Assembly: GCF_902652685.1 (NCBI RefSeq)
Contig: NZ_CACRUY010000030.1
Location: 1 to 63,980 of the forward strand
DNA from: Mycobacterium sp. Marseille-P9652
GTDB lineage: Bacteria > Actinomycetota > Actinomycetes > Mycobacteriales > Mycobacteriaceae
Direction of reading: 5' to 3'
Length of the DNA stretch: 63,980 nt
This document shows, piece by piece, positions 32,835 to 41,376 of this stretch. Numbering within the stretch: the first letter of the stretch is position 1; the number at the start of each line of letters is the position of its first letter. Under the pieces are notes generated by a model. The model was not told the DNA's origin and made no database searches. It was given only the letters and a program-made list of their open reading frames with translations. A program made the position numbers and the translations under genes.

Positions 32835-34011
32835 GCGCTGCTCCTTCGATGTACTGTCCAAAGCGCTTGTGATACAGGGTGAATCGCTCGTCGACCTGCT
32901 CTGGGCGCAGGCCGTAGGCCGGTAGGTCGTAGGGCGGGCGCGCCGCCTCGCGGGGGCGCCCGGCCAGCCAGCGCCGCATCGCGCCCTCCGCCTCGGCCGT
33001 CAGCGGAAGCCCGACGGCGTCATAGACGCGGGCGACCTGGCCGATCGGGTCGGCGACCGCGTCGTCGAAGCCGATGTCGGTGACCCGGTCATCGTCATCG
33101 GGCCAGCCGTCGCGCGTCGTCATCGCCCGGTCGTTGGTCCAGCCCATCCGCTCGAGCCACTGCGCGCCCACCCGGTGCGGATCGACAACGTCGGCGTGCA
33201 TCGCGTGCAGGGTGGCGTTCAGGCTGGCCCCCGACGCGATCGTGGTGCGCGGATCGCGATGCATGTGCACGATGTGCAGGCCGGGGAACCGCGCGCGCAG
33301 GGAGTCCAGGTAGCCCAGGTGCGCCGGCGATTTGAGCACCCAGCGTTGCCCATGCACCCCGCGCCGGCGCTTCTGCCACTGCAGGAATTGCAGCATGCGA
33401 TGCAGGTGGTCGTAGGCGGGGGTGAAGTCCTGCGTGTCGAGCCAGGATCGGTAACGGGGAAGGTGCGCACCGGATTCCGGGACGTGGGACAGGAACGCGT
33501 CGGCCAGGAAGACGATCTCCTCCTCGGCCTCCCGCGCGTACATCGGATGGATGGCGAACACATCGGGTGCCAGCTCGCGCGACTTCGCTTCCCGCGCTTC
33601 GCTGATGGCGATCCGCGGATCCTCCCCGCCGAATTGGTAGTCCAGCCTGGGCGCGACCTCGACGACCTCCCAGCCGTAGGCGCAGACGAAGCGCGGGTCG
33701 GCGGCGAGCAGCCGCTGCAGCAGGGTGGTGCCGCTGCGCATCATCCCGACCACGACGATGGGCGGGGCGACGCGCTCGTCGAGGATCTCCGGGTGGCGGC
33801 GTACCCACTCCTGGGTGCGCAGCCGCATGCGCAGGCTGTGCACGATCCCCGAGCGCAGGATGTGCACGCCGACGGCATTGAGGTCGGCGCTCGCGTAGTC
33901 GTCGAGCAACACCCCCAGCGGCCCTTCGAATTCGCCCGGCCCCCAGTCGCTGAGACCCTCCTTGCGCTGGGCGCTCGCCAGCACGGCGGGCAGGTCGAAC
34001 GGGCCGTCCAT
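32827..34011 (-). CDS. Sulfotransferase family protein
   Basis: 394 residues. The PAPS 5'-phosphosulfate loop is PIVVVGMMRSGTTLLQRLLA (near residues 85-104). The 3'-phosphate site is the LHIVHMHRDPRTTIASGASL segment, with conserved Arg and Ser. The N-terminal 80 residues and C-terminal YHKRFGQYI resemble the large actinobacterial Sulfotransf_3 group. It would transfer sulfate from PAPS to a hydroxyl acceptor; mycobacteria use such enzymes for sulfated glycolipids. The acceptor is unknown. It is 4 bases after the SnoaL gene in the same operon. Confidence 0.88.
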   Translation of the reverse strand: MDGPFDLPAVLASAQRKEGLSDWGPGEFEGPLGVLLDDYASADLNAVGVHILRSGIVHSLRMRLRTQEWVRRHPEILDERVAPPIVVVGMMRSGTTLLQRLLAADPRFVCAYGWEVVEVAPRLDYQFGGEDPRIAISEAREAKSRELAPDVFAIHPMYAREAEEEIVFLADAFLSHVPESGAHLPRYRSWLDTQDFTPAYDHLHRMLQFLQWQKRRRGVHGQRWVLKSPAHLGYLDSLRARFPGLHIVHMHRDPRTTIASGASLNATLHAMHADVVDPHRVGAQWLERMGWTNDRAMTTRDGWPDDDDRVTDIGFDDAVADPIGQVARVYDAVGLPLTAEAEGAMRRWLAGRPREAARPPYDLPAYGLRPEQVDERFTLYHKRFGQYIEGAAHA

Positions 34012-34015
34012 GCGC

Positions 34016-34459
34016 TCAGAACTTCAGATGCCGGCTGACGTCGCCGACCTGGTCGACGAACATGGTGCGGCTGTCGAACCGCCAGGCGCCCTCCACCCGG
34101 TGGAAGGTGTCCTTGTAGTGCCCGGTCACGATCACCTGCAGCGGCAGGTCGGGGGTGGCCTGGGTGACGCAGTAGTACGACGTGCTGCGGGCGGTCCCCG
34201 CGGCCTCGTCGATGTGCAGTTGCACGTTGGTGGTGTTGTGCTTGGTCTTGGGGGTGCCGTCTTCGTAGATGCGCGTGGCCATCTCATACATCTCGCGCAC
34301 GCGGGCGGCGCCGGCGAACACCGTCTCCGGTGGTCCGTTCTCCACGCCGCAGATGCGGCCGTGCTCGAAGAGCCGGGCGACACCGTCCAGGTCGCCACCA
34401 TCGAGAAGCTCGGCGTAGGTGTAGATCAGGTTCGTGATTTCTGTTGCGCTGTCACTCAT
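34016..34459 (-). CDS. SnoaL-like / NTF2-fold protein
   Basis: 147 residues from ATG 34459 (MSDSATE); a GTG/ATG 18 bases upstream gives a weaker start. The NTF2-like cone fold shows as ITNLIYTYAELLDGGDLDGVARLFEHGRIC, VREMYEMATRIYEDGTPKTKHNTTNVQLHI and the terminal RVEGAWRFDSRTMFVDQ. Members of this family include small isomerases, hydrolases and dehydratases acting on hydrophobic substrates. First gene of the four-gene operon, so it is the closest to the divergent promoter region. Confidence 0.85.
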   Translation of the reverse strand: MSDSATEITNLIYTYAELLDGGDLDGVARLFEHGRICGVENGPPETVFAGAARVREMYEMATRIYEDGTPKTKHNTTNVQLHIDEAAGTARSTSYYCVTQATPDLPLQVIVTGHYKDTFHRVEGAWRFDSRTMFVDQVGDVSRHLKF

Positions 34460-34509
34460 GTGGACCACCCGTCGCACCCTGTTCCGCCGCTGCCGCGAAC
34501 AATGGTGGC

Positions 34510-34545
34510 AGAACCGGTCGAATTTACATAGAACCGACTATTTAC
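34510..34545. promoter_or_regulatory. Operator-like direct repeats in divergent promoter
   Basis: AGAACCGgTCgaATTTAC begins at 34510 and AGAACCGaCTATTTAC at 34530, exactly 20 bases apart. They form the most AT-rich part of the gap between the divergent snoaL-like and mycofactocin-type SDR genes. The spacing of two helical turns fits a dimeric regulator, but no regulator gene is adjacent. Confidence 0.5.
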
Positions 34546-34625
34546 TCTTGATCCGATGACCACGCCGCCGCCCCGCTGGTGGCCTTCGCCGAGCAAGAGA
34601 CCGGCACGAGGTTGGAGGTGTAGCC

Positions 34626-35447
34626 ATGGGTGAACTCGACGACAAGGTCGCCGTCGTCACCGGTGCGGCGCGCGGCCAGGGCCGCAGCCACGCGGTGGCC
34701 TTTGCCGAGCAGGGCGCCGACATCATCGCCGTGGACATCTGCGCGGACATCGACGCGATTCCCTACCCGCTGGGCTCCAAATCGGATCTCGACGAGACCG
34801 CCCGGCTGGTCGAAGCCGCGGGCCGCAGGGTAGCACCCGTCGTCGCCGACGTCCGCGACCTGGCGCAACTGGAGGCCGCGGTGCAAAGCGGCATCGACGA
34901 CGTCGGGGAGGTGGACATCGTCGTCGCCAACGCCGGGGTGGTGGCGATCGGTGACCCCGAAGCCCACTCCGAACCGGTGTTCAACACGATCGTCGACACC
35001 AACCTCAAGGGCGTGTGGCACACGTTGCTGGCGACGGTGCCCTCGATCATCCGCAAGGGCCGGGGCGGGTCGGTCGTATTGGTGAGTTCGTCGCAGGGGC
35101 TGACCGGCCGGGGCGGCGACGGCAGCGCGGCGATGTTCGCCTATGCCGCGTCCAAGCACGGCGTGGTGGGGTTGATGCGGTCGGCGGCCAACGCCTACGC
35201 GCCGCACAAGATTCGGGTCAACTCGGTGCACCCGAGCGGCGTCATGACGCCGATGATCCTCAACGACTTCGTCGTCAACCGGATGCTCGAGAACCCCAAC
35301 CCGGCCGTCTCGCAGATGCTGCTGCCCGACGTGCCGCTGGTCGAGGCGCAAGACGTGACGGAAGCGGTGTTGTGGCTGGTCGGTCCCCGTGCCCGCTACG
35401 TGACGGGCGTGTCGATACCCGTCGACGCCGGGCACGTCGTGATGTAG
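34626..35447 (+). CDS. Mycofactocin-coupled SDR-type dehydrogenase
   Basis: 273 residues. Classical SDR motifs: VTGAARGQGRSHAVAFAEQGAD, VVANAGV, catalytic Ser in VVLVSSSQG, YAASKHG. It has the diagnostic insertion after the second strand (CADIDAIPYPLGSKSDLDETARLVEAAGRR) that marks mycofactocin-associated SDRs, which hold a non-exchangeable NAD and pass electrons to the peptide cofactor mycofactocin. An alcohol dehydrogenase role is therefore likely. GGAGG precedes ATG 34626. It is divergent from the sulfotransferase operon. Confidence 0.92.
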   Translation: MGELDDKVAVVTGAARGQGRSHAVAFAEQGADIIAVDICADIDAIPYPLGSKSDLDETARLVEAAGRRVAPVVADVRDLAQLEAAVQSGIDDVGEVDIVVANAGVVAIGDPEAHSEPVFNTIVDTNLKGVWHTLLATVPSIIRKGRGGSVVLVSSSQGLTGRGGDGSAAMFAYAASKHGVVGLMRSAANAYAPHKIRVNSVHPSGVMTPMILNDFVVNRMLENPNPAVSQMLLPDVPLVEAQDVTEAVLWLVGPRARYVTGVSIPVDAGHVVM

Positions 35448-35465
35448 CCCCGGACCAAAACCTGA

Positions 35466-35660
35466 CTAGCCCCGGACGACCTTGCCGGCCTTGATGCACG
35501 ACGTGCACACGTTGAGACGCTGCTTGTTGCCGCCCGGACGCGTCGCGGCGTGCACCGTCTGGACGTTCGGGTCCCACCGGCGGCTGGTGCGGCGGTGGGA
35601 GTGCGACACCGACTTGCCGAAGCCGGGGCCTTTCCCGCAGATGTCGCACACAGCGGCCAT
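35466..35660 (-). CDS. rpmB: 50S ribosomal protein L28
   Basis: 64 residues. L28 landmarks: MAAVCDICGKGPGFGKSVSHSHRRTSRRWDPNVQ and the C-terminal NVCTSCIKAGKVVRG. The two CxxC pairs (CDIC and CTSC) make this the zinc-binding C+ paralogue rather than the zinc-starvation C- form. AGGAGCTTG lies upstream of ATG 35660. It is convergent with the mycofactocin-type SDR and divergent from the FakA-like gene. Confidence 0.96.
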   Translation of the reverse strand: MAAVCDICGKGPGFGKSVSHSHRRTSRRWDPNVQTVHAATRPGGNKQRLNVCTSCIKAGKVVRG

Positions 35661-35935
35661 GGTTCAAGCTCCTCAAAAAATCGGGGGTCCGGCGACGTGA
35701 CCGGGATGGCCCGGGTCCATCCGGGCTTTCCCAGGATACCGACTCCTTCGGCTACCGCCAAAACGGTCAAACAGCGGACGGCGACTGTCGGGCTGGATGG
35801 CTACGCTCGGTGGGCTCGTCGGGGTGGCCGAGCGCAAGCCGTCGGGCGGGTCGCCGGGCTACGCTGGCGCCCACCGGGTGCCGGTTTTCTAGGAGGTGGG
35901 TCACACTGGGCGAGCCGGAACGCGCCTTGGATGCG

Positions 35936-37576
35936 GTGACCCTGCGCGACTGGGCGCACACCGCCGTCAGCGACCTGATCACGCACATCGACGAGATCAA
36001 CCGCCTCAACGTCTTCCCGGTCGCCGATTCGGACACCGGCGCCAACATGCTGTTCACCATGCGCTCGGCGCTCGCCGAGGCCAACGCCAGGGCGAACTCC
36101 GACGGCGGGTGCGTGGCCCGCGCCGCGGCGGCCCTGTCGGCCGGCGCGCTCAACGGCGCCCGCGGCAACTCGGGTGTGATCCTGTCCCAGATCCTGCGCG
36201 GCATCGCCGACGTCACCGCGACCGCGGCGGCCGAGCGGGGCGGTGAGCTCCCCGACATCGACACCGGCACCCTCGCGGCGGGGCTGCAACGCGGCGTCGA
36301 CCTGGTCATCGCCTCGATGGGCGGCGAGGAGGTGCCGGGAACCATCGTGTCGGTGCTGCGCGCCGCCGCGGAAGCCGTTGCGGCCACCGCCGCCGACGGC
36401 CTGGTCCAGGCGGTCACGGCCGCGGGCGACGCGGCGGTGGTGGCGTTGGAGAAGACCACCGAGCAGCTTGACGTGCTCGCCGACGCCGGCGCCGTCGACG
36501 CGGGTGGCAGGGGGCTGCTGGTCCTGCTCGACGCGCTGCGCTGCACCCTGGCCGGGCAGGCACCCGCGCGGACCGTGTACCAGCTGTCGCCGCGCGCGGA
36601 GCAGCCGCAGGCCCCCGCCGACCGGCCGACGCCGCAGTTCGAGGTGATGTACCGGCTGGACGGGTGCTCGGCCGCGGCGGCGGACACGCTGCGGGACAGG
36701 CTCGGCGAGCTGGGCGACTCCGTGGCCATCGCGGCCGCACCGTCGACCACTGGCACCTATTCGGTGCACGTGCACACCGACGACGCCGGCGCCGCCGTCG
36801 AGGCGGGCCTGGCGGCCGGGCGGCCCACCCGGATCGTCATCTCGGCCCTGGGTTCGAGCGCCGCGGGCCTGCCCGCGGGCGGCTGGACGCGGGAGCGGGC
36901 GGTGCTCGCGGTCGTGGACGGCGACGGCGCCGCGGAGCTGTTCGCCGGTGAGGGGGCCAACGTGCTGCGCCCCGAACCCGACACCGGCGTCAGCGCCCAC
37001 CAGCTGATGCGGGCCGTGGTCGACACCGCCGCCGCGCAGGTGATGGTCCTGCCCAACGGCTACGTGCCCGCCGAGGAACTCGTGGCCGGCTGCACCGCGG
37101 CCATCGGCTGGGGCATCGACGTGGTGCCGATACCGACCGGGTCGATGGTCCAGGGGCTGGCCGCGCTGGCCGTGCACGAGAACGGCCGGCCGGCCGTCGA
37201 CGACGGCTACACCATGGCCCGTGCGGCCGGCGCGGCGCGGCACGGATCCGTGCGCATCGCCGTCGAGAGCGCGCTGACCTGGGCGGGGCGCTGCAAGGCG
37301 GGCGACGGCCTGGGCATCGCGGGCGACGAGGTGCTGATCGTGGCCGACGACGCGGTCGGGGCGGCGATCGGACTGCTCGACCTGCTGCTGGCCTCCGGCG
37401 GTGACCTGGTGACGGTGCTCGTCGGCGCCGGGTTCGAGGCGGATCCGCAGTCGCCCGACGAGGCCACGCTCAACGACATCCTCGAAGAGCACATGCACGA
37501 CCACCATCCGGGAACCGAGCTGATGACCTACCGCACCGGCCACCACGGTGACGCGTTGCTGATCGGGGTCGAGTAG
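35936..37576 (+). CDS. DAK2-domain, FakA-like kinase
   Basis: About 546 residues. The N-terminal DhaL/DAK2 kinase domain (WAHTAVSDLITHIDEINRLNVFPVADSDTGANMLFTMRSA) contains the nucleotide/metal motif VADSDTGANM; NGARGNSGVILSQILRG follows. The C-terminal half is the FakB/DegV-like part of fatty-acid kinase subunit A (FEVMYRLDG, GTYSVHVHTDDAG). FakA phosphorylates fatty acids bound to FakB. The start is unsettled: GTG 35936 is used; TTG 35927 is possible, and a perfect AGGAGG at 35891-35896 points to CTG 35906. Counterpart of Rv2974c/Rv2975c, here as one intact gene. Confidence 0.85.
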   Translation: MTLRDWAHTAVSDLITHIDEINRLNVFPVADSDTGANMLFTMRSALAEANARANSDGGCVARAAAALSAGALNGARGNSGVILSQILRGIADVTATAAAERGGELPDIDTGTLAAGLQRGVDLVIASMGGEEVPGTIVSVLRAAAEAVAATAADGLVQAVTAAGDAAVVALEKTTEQLDVLADAGAVDAGGRGLLVLLDALRCTLAGQAPARTVYQLSPRAEQPQAPADRPTPQFEVMYRLDGCSAAAADTLRDRLGELGDSVAIAAAPSTTGTYSVHVHTDDAGAAVEAGLAAGRPTRIVISALGSSAAGLPAGGWTRERAVLAVVDGDGAAELFAGEGANVLRPEPDTGVSAHQLMRAVVDTAAAQVMVLPNGYVPAEELVAGCTAAIGWGIDVVPIPTGSMVQGLAALAVHENGRPAVDDGYTMARAAGAARHGSVRIAVESALTWAGRCKAGDGLGIAGDEVLIVADDAVGAAIGLLDLLLASGGDLVTVLVGAGFEADPQSPDEATLNDILEEHMHDHHPGTELMTYRTGHHGDALLIGVE

Positions 37577-37578
37577 CC

Positions 37579-39798
37579 GTGGTGTCGCTGTCCGACCGCC
37601 TGGACTTCGTGGTGGGCGCCAAGGCCGCCGACCAACTCGACGAGGAGCTTGGCATCCGGACCGTCGACGACCTGCTCCGCCACTACCCGCGCAGCTACAG
37701 CGAGGGCGCCACCCGGTGGGACGCCGACGACCAGCGCCCGCCGGCCGGCGAGCACATCACGATCGTCGACACGATCGCCGAAACGAAGACCTGGCCGATG
37801 AAGAAGACCCCCAAGAGGGACTGCCACCGCATCACCCTCGGCACCGGCCGCAACAAGGTCACCGCGACCTTCTTCAACGCCAACTACCTGAAGAAGGACC
37901 TGATCAAGGGCACCAAGGTGATGCTGTCGGGGGAGGTCGGGTTCTTCAACAACGTCATGCAGCTGACGCACCCGGCGTTCCTCATCCTCGACTCCCCGGA
38001 CGGAAAGAACCGCGGCACCAGCTCGCTGAAGAACATCGCGATCGCCTCGCAGTCCACCACCGGTGAGGTGCAGATGGCGGAGTTCGAGCGGGCCTTCTTC
38101 CCGATCTACCCGGCGACCACCAAGGTGCAGAGCTGGGACATCTTCCGGTGCGTGCGCCAGGTGCTCGACGTCCTGGATCCGATCGACGATCCGCTGCCCG
38201 CCGAACTGCTGAGCCGCCACGGCCTGGTGGCCGAGGACCGCGCGCTGCGCGACATCCACCTCGCCGAAGACGAGCCGGCGCGCAGGCGGGCCCGCGAGCG
38301 GTTGACCTTCGACGAAGCGGTCGGGCTGCAGTGGGCGCTGGTGGCCCGCCGGCACAGCGAGCTGTCGGAATCGGGACCCGCGGCCCCGCCGCGCCCCGAC
38401 GGTCTGCGCGCGGAACTGTTGCAGCGCTTGCCCTTCGAGCTGACCGGCGGGCAGCGGGAGGTGCTCGACGTGTTCGCCGAGGAGCTCTCGGCGATCCGGC
38501 CGATGAACCGCCTGCTCCAGGGCGAGGTCGGTTCGGGTAAAACGATCCTCGCCGTCCTGGCGATGCTGCAGCTGGTCGACGCCGGCTACCAGTGTGCGCT
38601 GCTCGCGCCCACGGAAGTGCTTGCCGCACAACATCTTCGGTCGATCACCGACGTCCTCGGCCCGCTGGCGATGGCCGGCCAGCTGGGTGGTGCCGACAAC
38701 GCAACCGGGGTCGCGCTGCTCACCGGGTCGATGACGGCCGCCCAGAAGAAGCAGGTGCGCGACGAGGTGGCGAGCGGTCGGGCCGGCATCGTCGTCGGCA
38801 CCCACGCGCTGCTGCAGGACGCGGTGGAATTCCACAATCTGGGCATGGTGGTGGTTGACGAACAACACCGCTTCGGCGTCGAACAGCGGGACCAGTTGCG
38901 CGCCAAGGCCCGTCGCGGTGTCACCCCCCACCTGCTGGTCATGACGGCCACGCCGATACCCCGCACTGTGGCCCTGACCGTCTACGGCGACCTGGAGACA
39001 TCGACGCTGCGCGAGCTGCCGCGCGGACGCCGGCCGATCACCAGCAACGTCATCTTCGTCAGCGACAAACCCGCCTGGCTCGACCGCGCCTGGCGGCGCA
39101 TCACCGAGGAGGTCGCCGCCGGCCGCCAGGCGTACGTGGTGGCGCCCCGCATCGACGAGAGCGACGAGCCGCAGAAGGAGGACCCGAACGCCCGGCCGTC
39201 GGAGACCGCCGAGGGCCTCTATGCGCGGCTGCGTTCCGGCGAGCTGGCGAACGTGCGGCTGGGGCTGATGCACGGGCGGCTGCCCGCGGACGAAAAGGAC
39301 GCGGCCATGGCCGCATTCCGGGCGGGCGACATCGACGTGCTGGTGTGCACCACCGTCATCGAAGTGGGCGTCGACGTCCCCAACGCCACCGTCATGCTGG
39401 TGATGGACGCCGACCGCTTCGGCATCAGCCAGCTCCACCAGTTGCGCGGCCGCATCGGGCGCGGCGAGCACGCCAGCCTCTGCCTGCTGGCGACCCGGGT
39501 CCCGCCGGGGTCGGGTGCGGGCAGGCGGCTCACCGCCGTCGCGGGCACCCTGGACGGGTTCGCCCTCGCCGACCTCGACCTCAAGGAGCGGCGAGAGGGA
39601 GATGTGTTGGGCCGCAACCAGTCCGGGCGCGCCTTCAATCTCAAGTTACTGTCGCTGGCCGACCACCGCGAGGTCATCGAGACCGCGCGGGCCTTCGCCG
39701 TCGACGCCTACGAGAAGAACCCGTCGGACCCCGGATTGGCACAGCTGGCGGCGCAGTTCACCCAGGCCGACCGCATCGAATACCTGGACAAGGCGTGA
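37579..39798 (+). CDS. recG: ATP-dependent DNA helicase RecG
   Basis: 739 residues. It reverses stalled forks and migrates branched DNA. An N-terminal wedge/OB domain (~60-180) precedes superfamily 2 helicase motifs: GEVGSGKTILAVLAML (I), APTEVLAAQHL (Ia), VVDEQHRFGVEQR (II, DEQH), MTATPIPRT (III), VCTTVIEVGVDVPNATVM (V) and QLHQLRGRIGRGEH (VI). Starts 2 bases after the FakA-like stop. Its TGA overlaps the next GTG by 4 bases. Confidence 0.97.
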   Translation: MVSLSDRLDFVVGAKAADQLDEELGIRTVDDLLRHYPRSYSEGATRWDADDQRPPAGEHITIVDTIAETKTWPMKKTPKRDCHRITLGTGRNKVTATFFNANYLKKDLIKGTKVMLSGEVGFFNNVMQLTHPAFLILDSPDGKNRGTSSLKNIAIASQSTTGEVQMAEFERAFFPIYPATTKVQSWDIFRCVRQVLDVLDPIDDPLPAELLSRHGLVAEDRALRDIHLAEDEPARRRARERLTFDEAVGLQWALVARRHSELSESGPAAPPRPDGLRAELLQRLPFELTGGQREVLDVFAEELSAIRPMNRLLQGEVGSGKTILAVLAMLQLVDAGYQCALLAPTEVLAAQHLRSITDVLGPLAMAGQLGGADNATGVALLTGSMTAAQKKQVRDEVASGRAGIVVGTHALLQDAVEFHNLGMVVVDEQHRFGVEQRDQLRAKARRGVTPHLLVMTATPIPRTVALTVYGDLETSTLRELPRGRRPITSNVIFVSDKPAWLDRAWRRITEEVAAGRQAYVVAPRIDESDEPQKEDPNARPSETAEGLYARLRSGELANVRLGLMHGRLPADEKDAAMAAFRAGDIDVLVCTTVIEVGVDVPNATVMLVMDADRFGISQLHQLRGRIGRGEHASLCLLATRVPPGSGAGRRLTAVAGTLDGFALADLDLKERREGDVLGRNQSGRAFNLKLLSLADHREVIETARAFAVDAYEKNPSDPGLAQLAAQFTQADRIEYLDKA

Positions 39799-40508
39799 AC
39801 CGGAAGCTGTTGTTGTGGCTGACGTTCGCGGCGATCGTCGCGTTGCTCGTCGCATACCAGACGCTCGGGTCGACGGCCGCCAGGCGCGCCCAGGAGTACG
39901 CCGCGCGCGCCGACGTCCCGACGGTGGCCCCCGGCGCCGACGTGCTGGCGGGCGTCGCCGTCGTCCCGCTGCGGCTGCACCGCTTCGACTACCTCCGCGC
40001 GGCGTTCGGCGACGCCTGGGACGACGACAACGACGCCCCGCTCGGGCACAACGGCTGCGACACCCGCGACGACATCCTCAACCGGGACCTCGTCGACAAG
40101 ACCTACGTGTCGGTCAAGCGCTGCCCCGACGCGGTGGCGACCGGCACGCTGCACGACCCGTACACGAACAAGACCATCGCCTTCCAGCGCGGCGCCAAGG
40201 TCGGCGAGGCGGTGCAGATCGACCACATCGTCCCGCTGGCCTACGCCTGGGACATGGGCGCCTACGGCTGGCCGGCGCCCGAGCGGTTGCGTTTCGCCAA
40301 CGACCCGGCCAACCTGCTCGCCGTCGACGGACAGGCCAACCAGGACAAGGGCGATTCGCCGCCCGCGCAGTGGATGCCGCCCAACACCGCGTTCGCCTGC
40401 CAGTACGCCGTGCAGTTCATCGCCGTGCTGCGCGGCTACCAGTTGCCGGTGGACCAGCCGTCGGCGGGCGTGCTGCGCGAGGCCGCGGCTACCTGCCCGA
40501 CGAGCTAG
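39795..40508 (+). CDS. Membrane-anchored or secreted HNH-type nuclease
   Basis: 237 residues. An N-terminal signal anchor ([22 protein letters not shown]) is followed by an extracytoplasmic domain. The His-Asn-His style core of GmrSD/DUF1524-like nucleases is visible: [31 protein letters not shown], then [22 protein letters not shown]. Such proteins are predicted nucleases outside the membrane. Counterpart of Rv2972c. The GTGA overlap with recG implies co-translation although the two act in different compartments. It converges with the aldo-keto reductase with a 20-base overlap. Confidence 0.85.
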   Translation: MNRKLLLWLTFAAIVALLVAYQTLGSTAARRAQEYAARADVPTVAPGADVLAGVAVVPLRLHRFDYLRAAFGDAWDDDNDAPLGHNGCDTRDDILNRDLVDKTYVSVKRCPDAVATGTLHDPYTNKTIAFQRGAKVGEAVQIDHIVPLAYAWDMGAYGWPAPERLRFANDPANLLAVDGQANQDKGDSPPAQWMPPNTAFACQYAVQFIAVLRGYQLPVDQPSAGVLREAAATCPTS

Positions 40509-41370
40509 TGGTGGCCGGCGGCTCGCCGAGGCCGTTGAAGGTGTTCGGGTCCGGGCGCAGCCGGGTGCCGTCGTCGAGCCCGTTGATCGCGTCCATGTGC
40601 TCGGCGGCCAGCTCGAAGTCGAAGACGTCGAGGTTGCCGGCGATGTGCTCGGGATTGGCCGACCGGAAGATGACCGAGTTCCCCAGTTGCAGGTTCCACC
40701 GCAGCAGCACCTGCGCGGGGGTTTTGCCGTACTCGCCGGCGACGGCGCCGACCGTCGCGTTGTCCATCAGCTTGCCCAGCGCGAGCGGCGTGTAGGACTG
40801 CGTGACGACGTCGTGCTGAGCGTTCGCCTTGCGCAGCTCCGCCTGGTTGAGCAGCGGGTGCAGCTCGATCTGGTTGACCGCCGGCGTGACGAAGGTGAGT
40901 TCGCTGACGTTGGTGAGGTGCTCCTCGGTGAAGTTCGAGACACCGATCGACCGGGCGTGGCCCTCGCCCCGGGACTGGATCAGGCCGCCGAAGGCGTCGA
41001 CGTACCTGCCGAGCGACGGCGCGGGCCAGTGGACCAGGTAGAGGTCGACGTAGTCGAGCCCGAGGCGCTCCAGGCTGGCCGTGCAGGCCTCCTGCGCCTT
41101 GGTGAAACCCTGGTCGGGCACGTCGAGCTTGGTGGTGACGAACACCTCGGCACGCGGGATACCGGACGCCGCGATCGCGCGGCCCACGGCGGCCTCGTTC
41201 CCGTACGCGGAGGCGGTGTCGATCAGCCGGCACCCCAGCTCCAGCGCCGCCGAGACGGCGCGCTCGGCCTCGTCCTCGGACAGGTCTGCGACACCGAGGC
41301 CGAGTGCGGGCATCGTGTTCTCGTCATTCAGAGCTATGGACGGTACGACAACGCCCTTGTCGCCAGTCAA
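40489..41370 (-). CDS. Aldo/keto reductase (Rv2971 type)
   Basis: 293 residues. AKR catalytic tetrad: Asp and Tyr in [12 protein letters not shown], Lys in VTTKLD, His in [13 protein letters not shown] site near the C-terminus ([20 protein letters not shown]). It ends [20 protein letters not shown]. tuberculosis Rv2971 is a close match and has been described as essential; it reduces dicarbonyl-type aldehydes. It is second in a two-gene operon, 6 bases after the upstream paralogue. Confidence 0.92.
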   Translation of the reverse strand: MTGDKGVVVPSIALNDENTMPALGLGVADLSEDEAERAVSAALELGCRLIDTASAYGNEAAVGRAIAASGIPRAEVFVTTKLDVPDQGFTKAQEACTASLERLGLDYVDLYLVHWPAPSLGRYVDAFGGLIQSRGEGHARSIGVSNFTEEHLTNVSELTFVTPAVNQIELHPLLNQAELRKANAQHDVVTQSYTPLALGKLMDNATVGAVAGEYGKTPAQVLLRWNLQLGNSVIFRSANPEHIAGNLDVFDFELAAEHMDAINGLDDGTRLRPDPNTFNGLGEPPATTSSSGR

Positions 41371-41376
41371 CGTCGA

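Noticed and set aside
37528-39471. 647-residue minus-strand ORF opposite recG
   Set aside because: Antisense shadow of recG, low complexity, no start signal and no domain.
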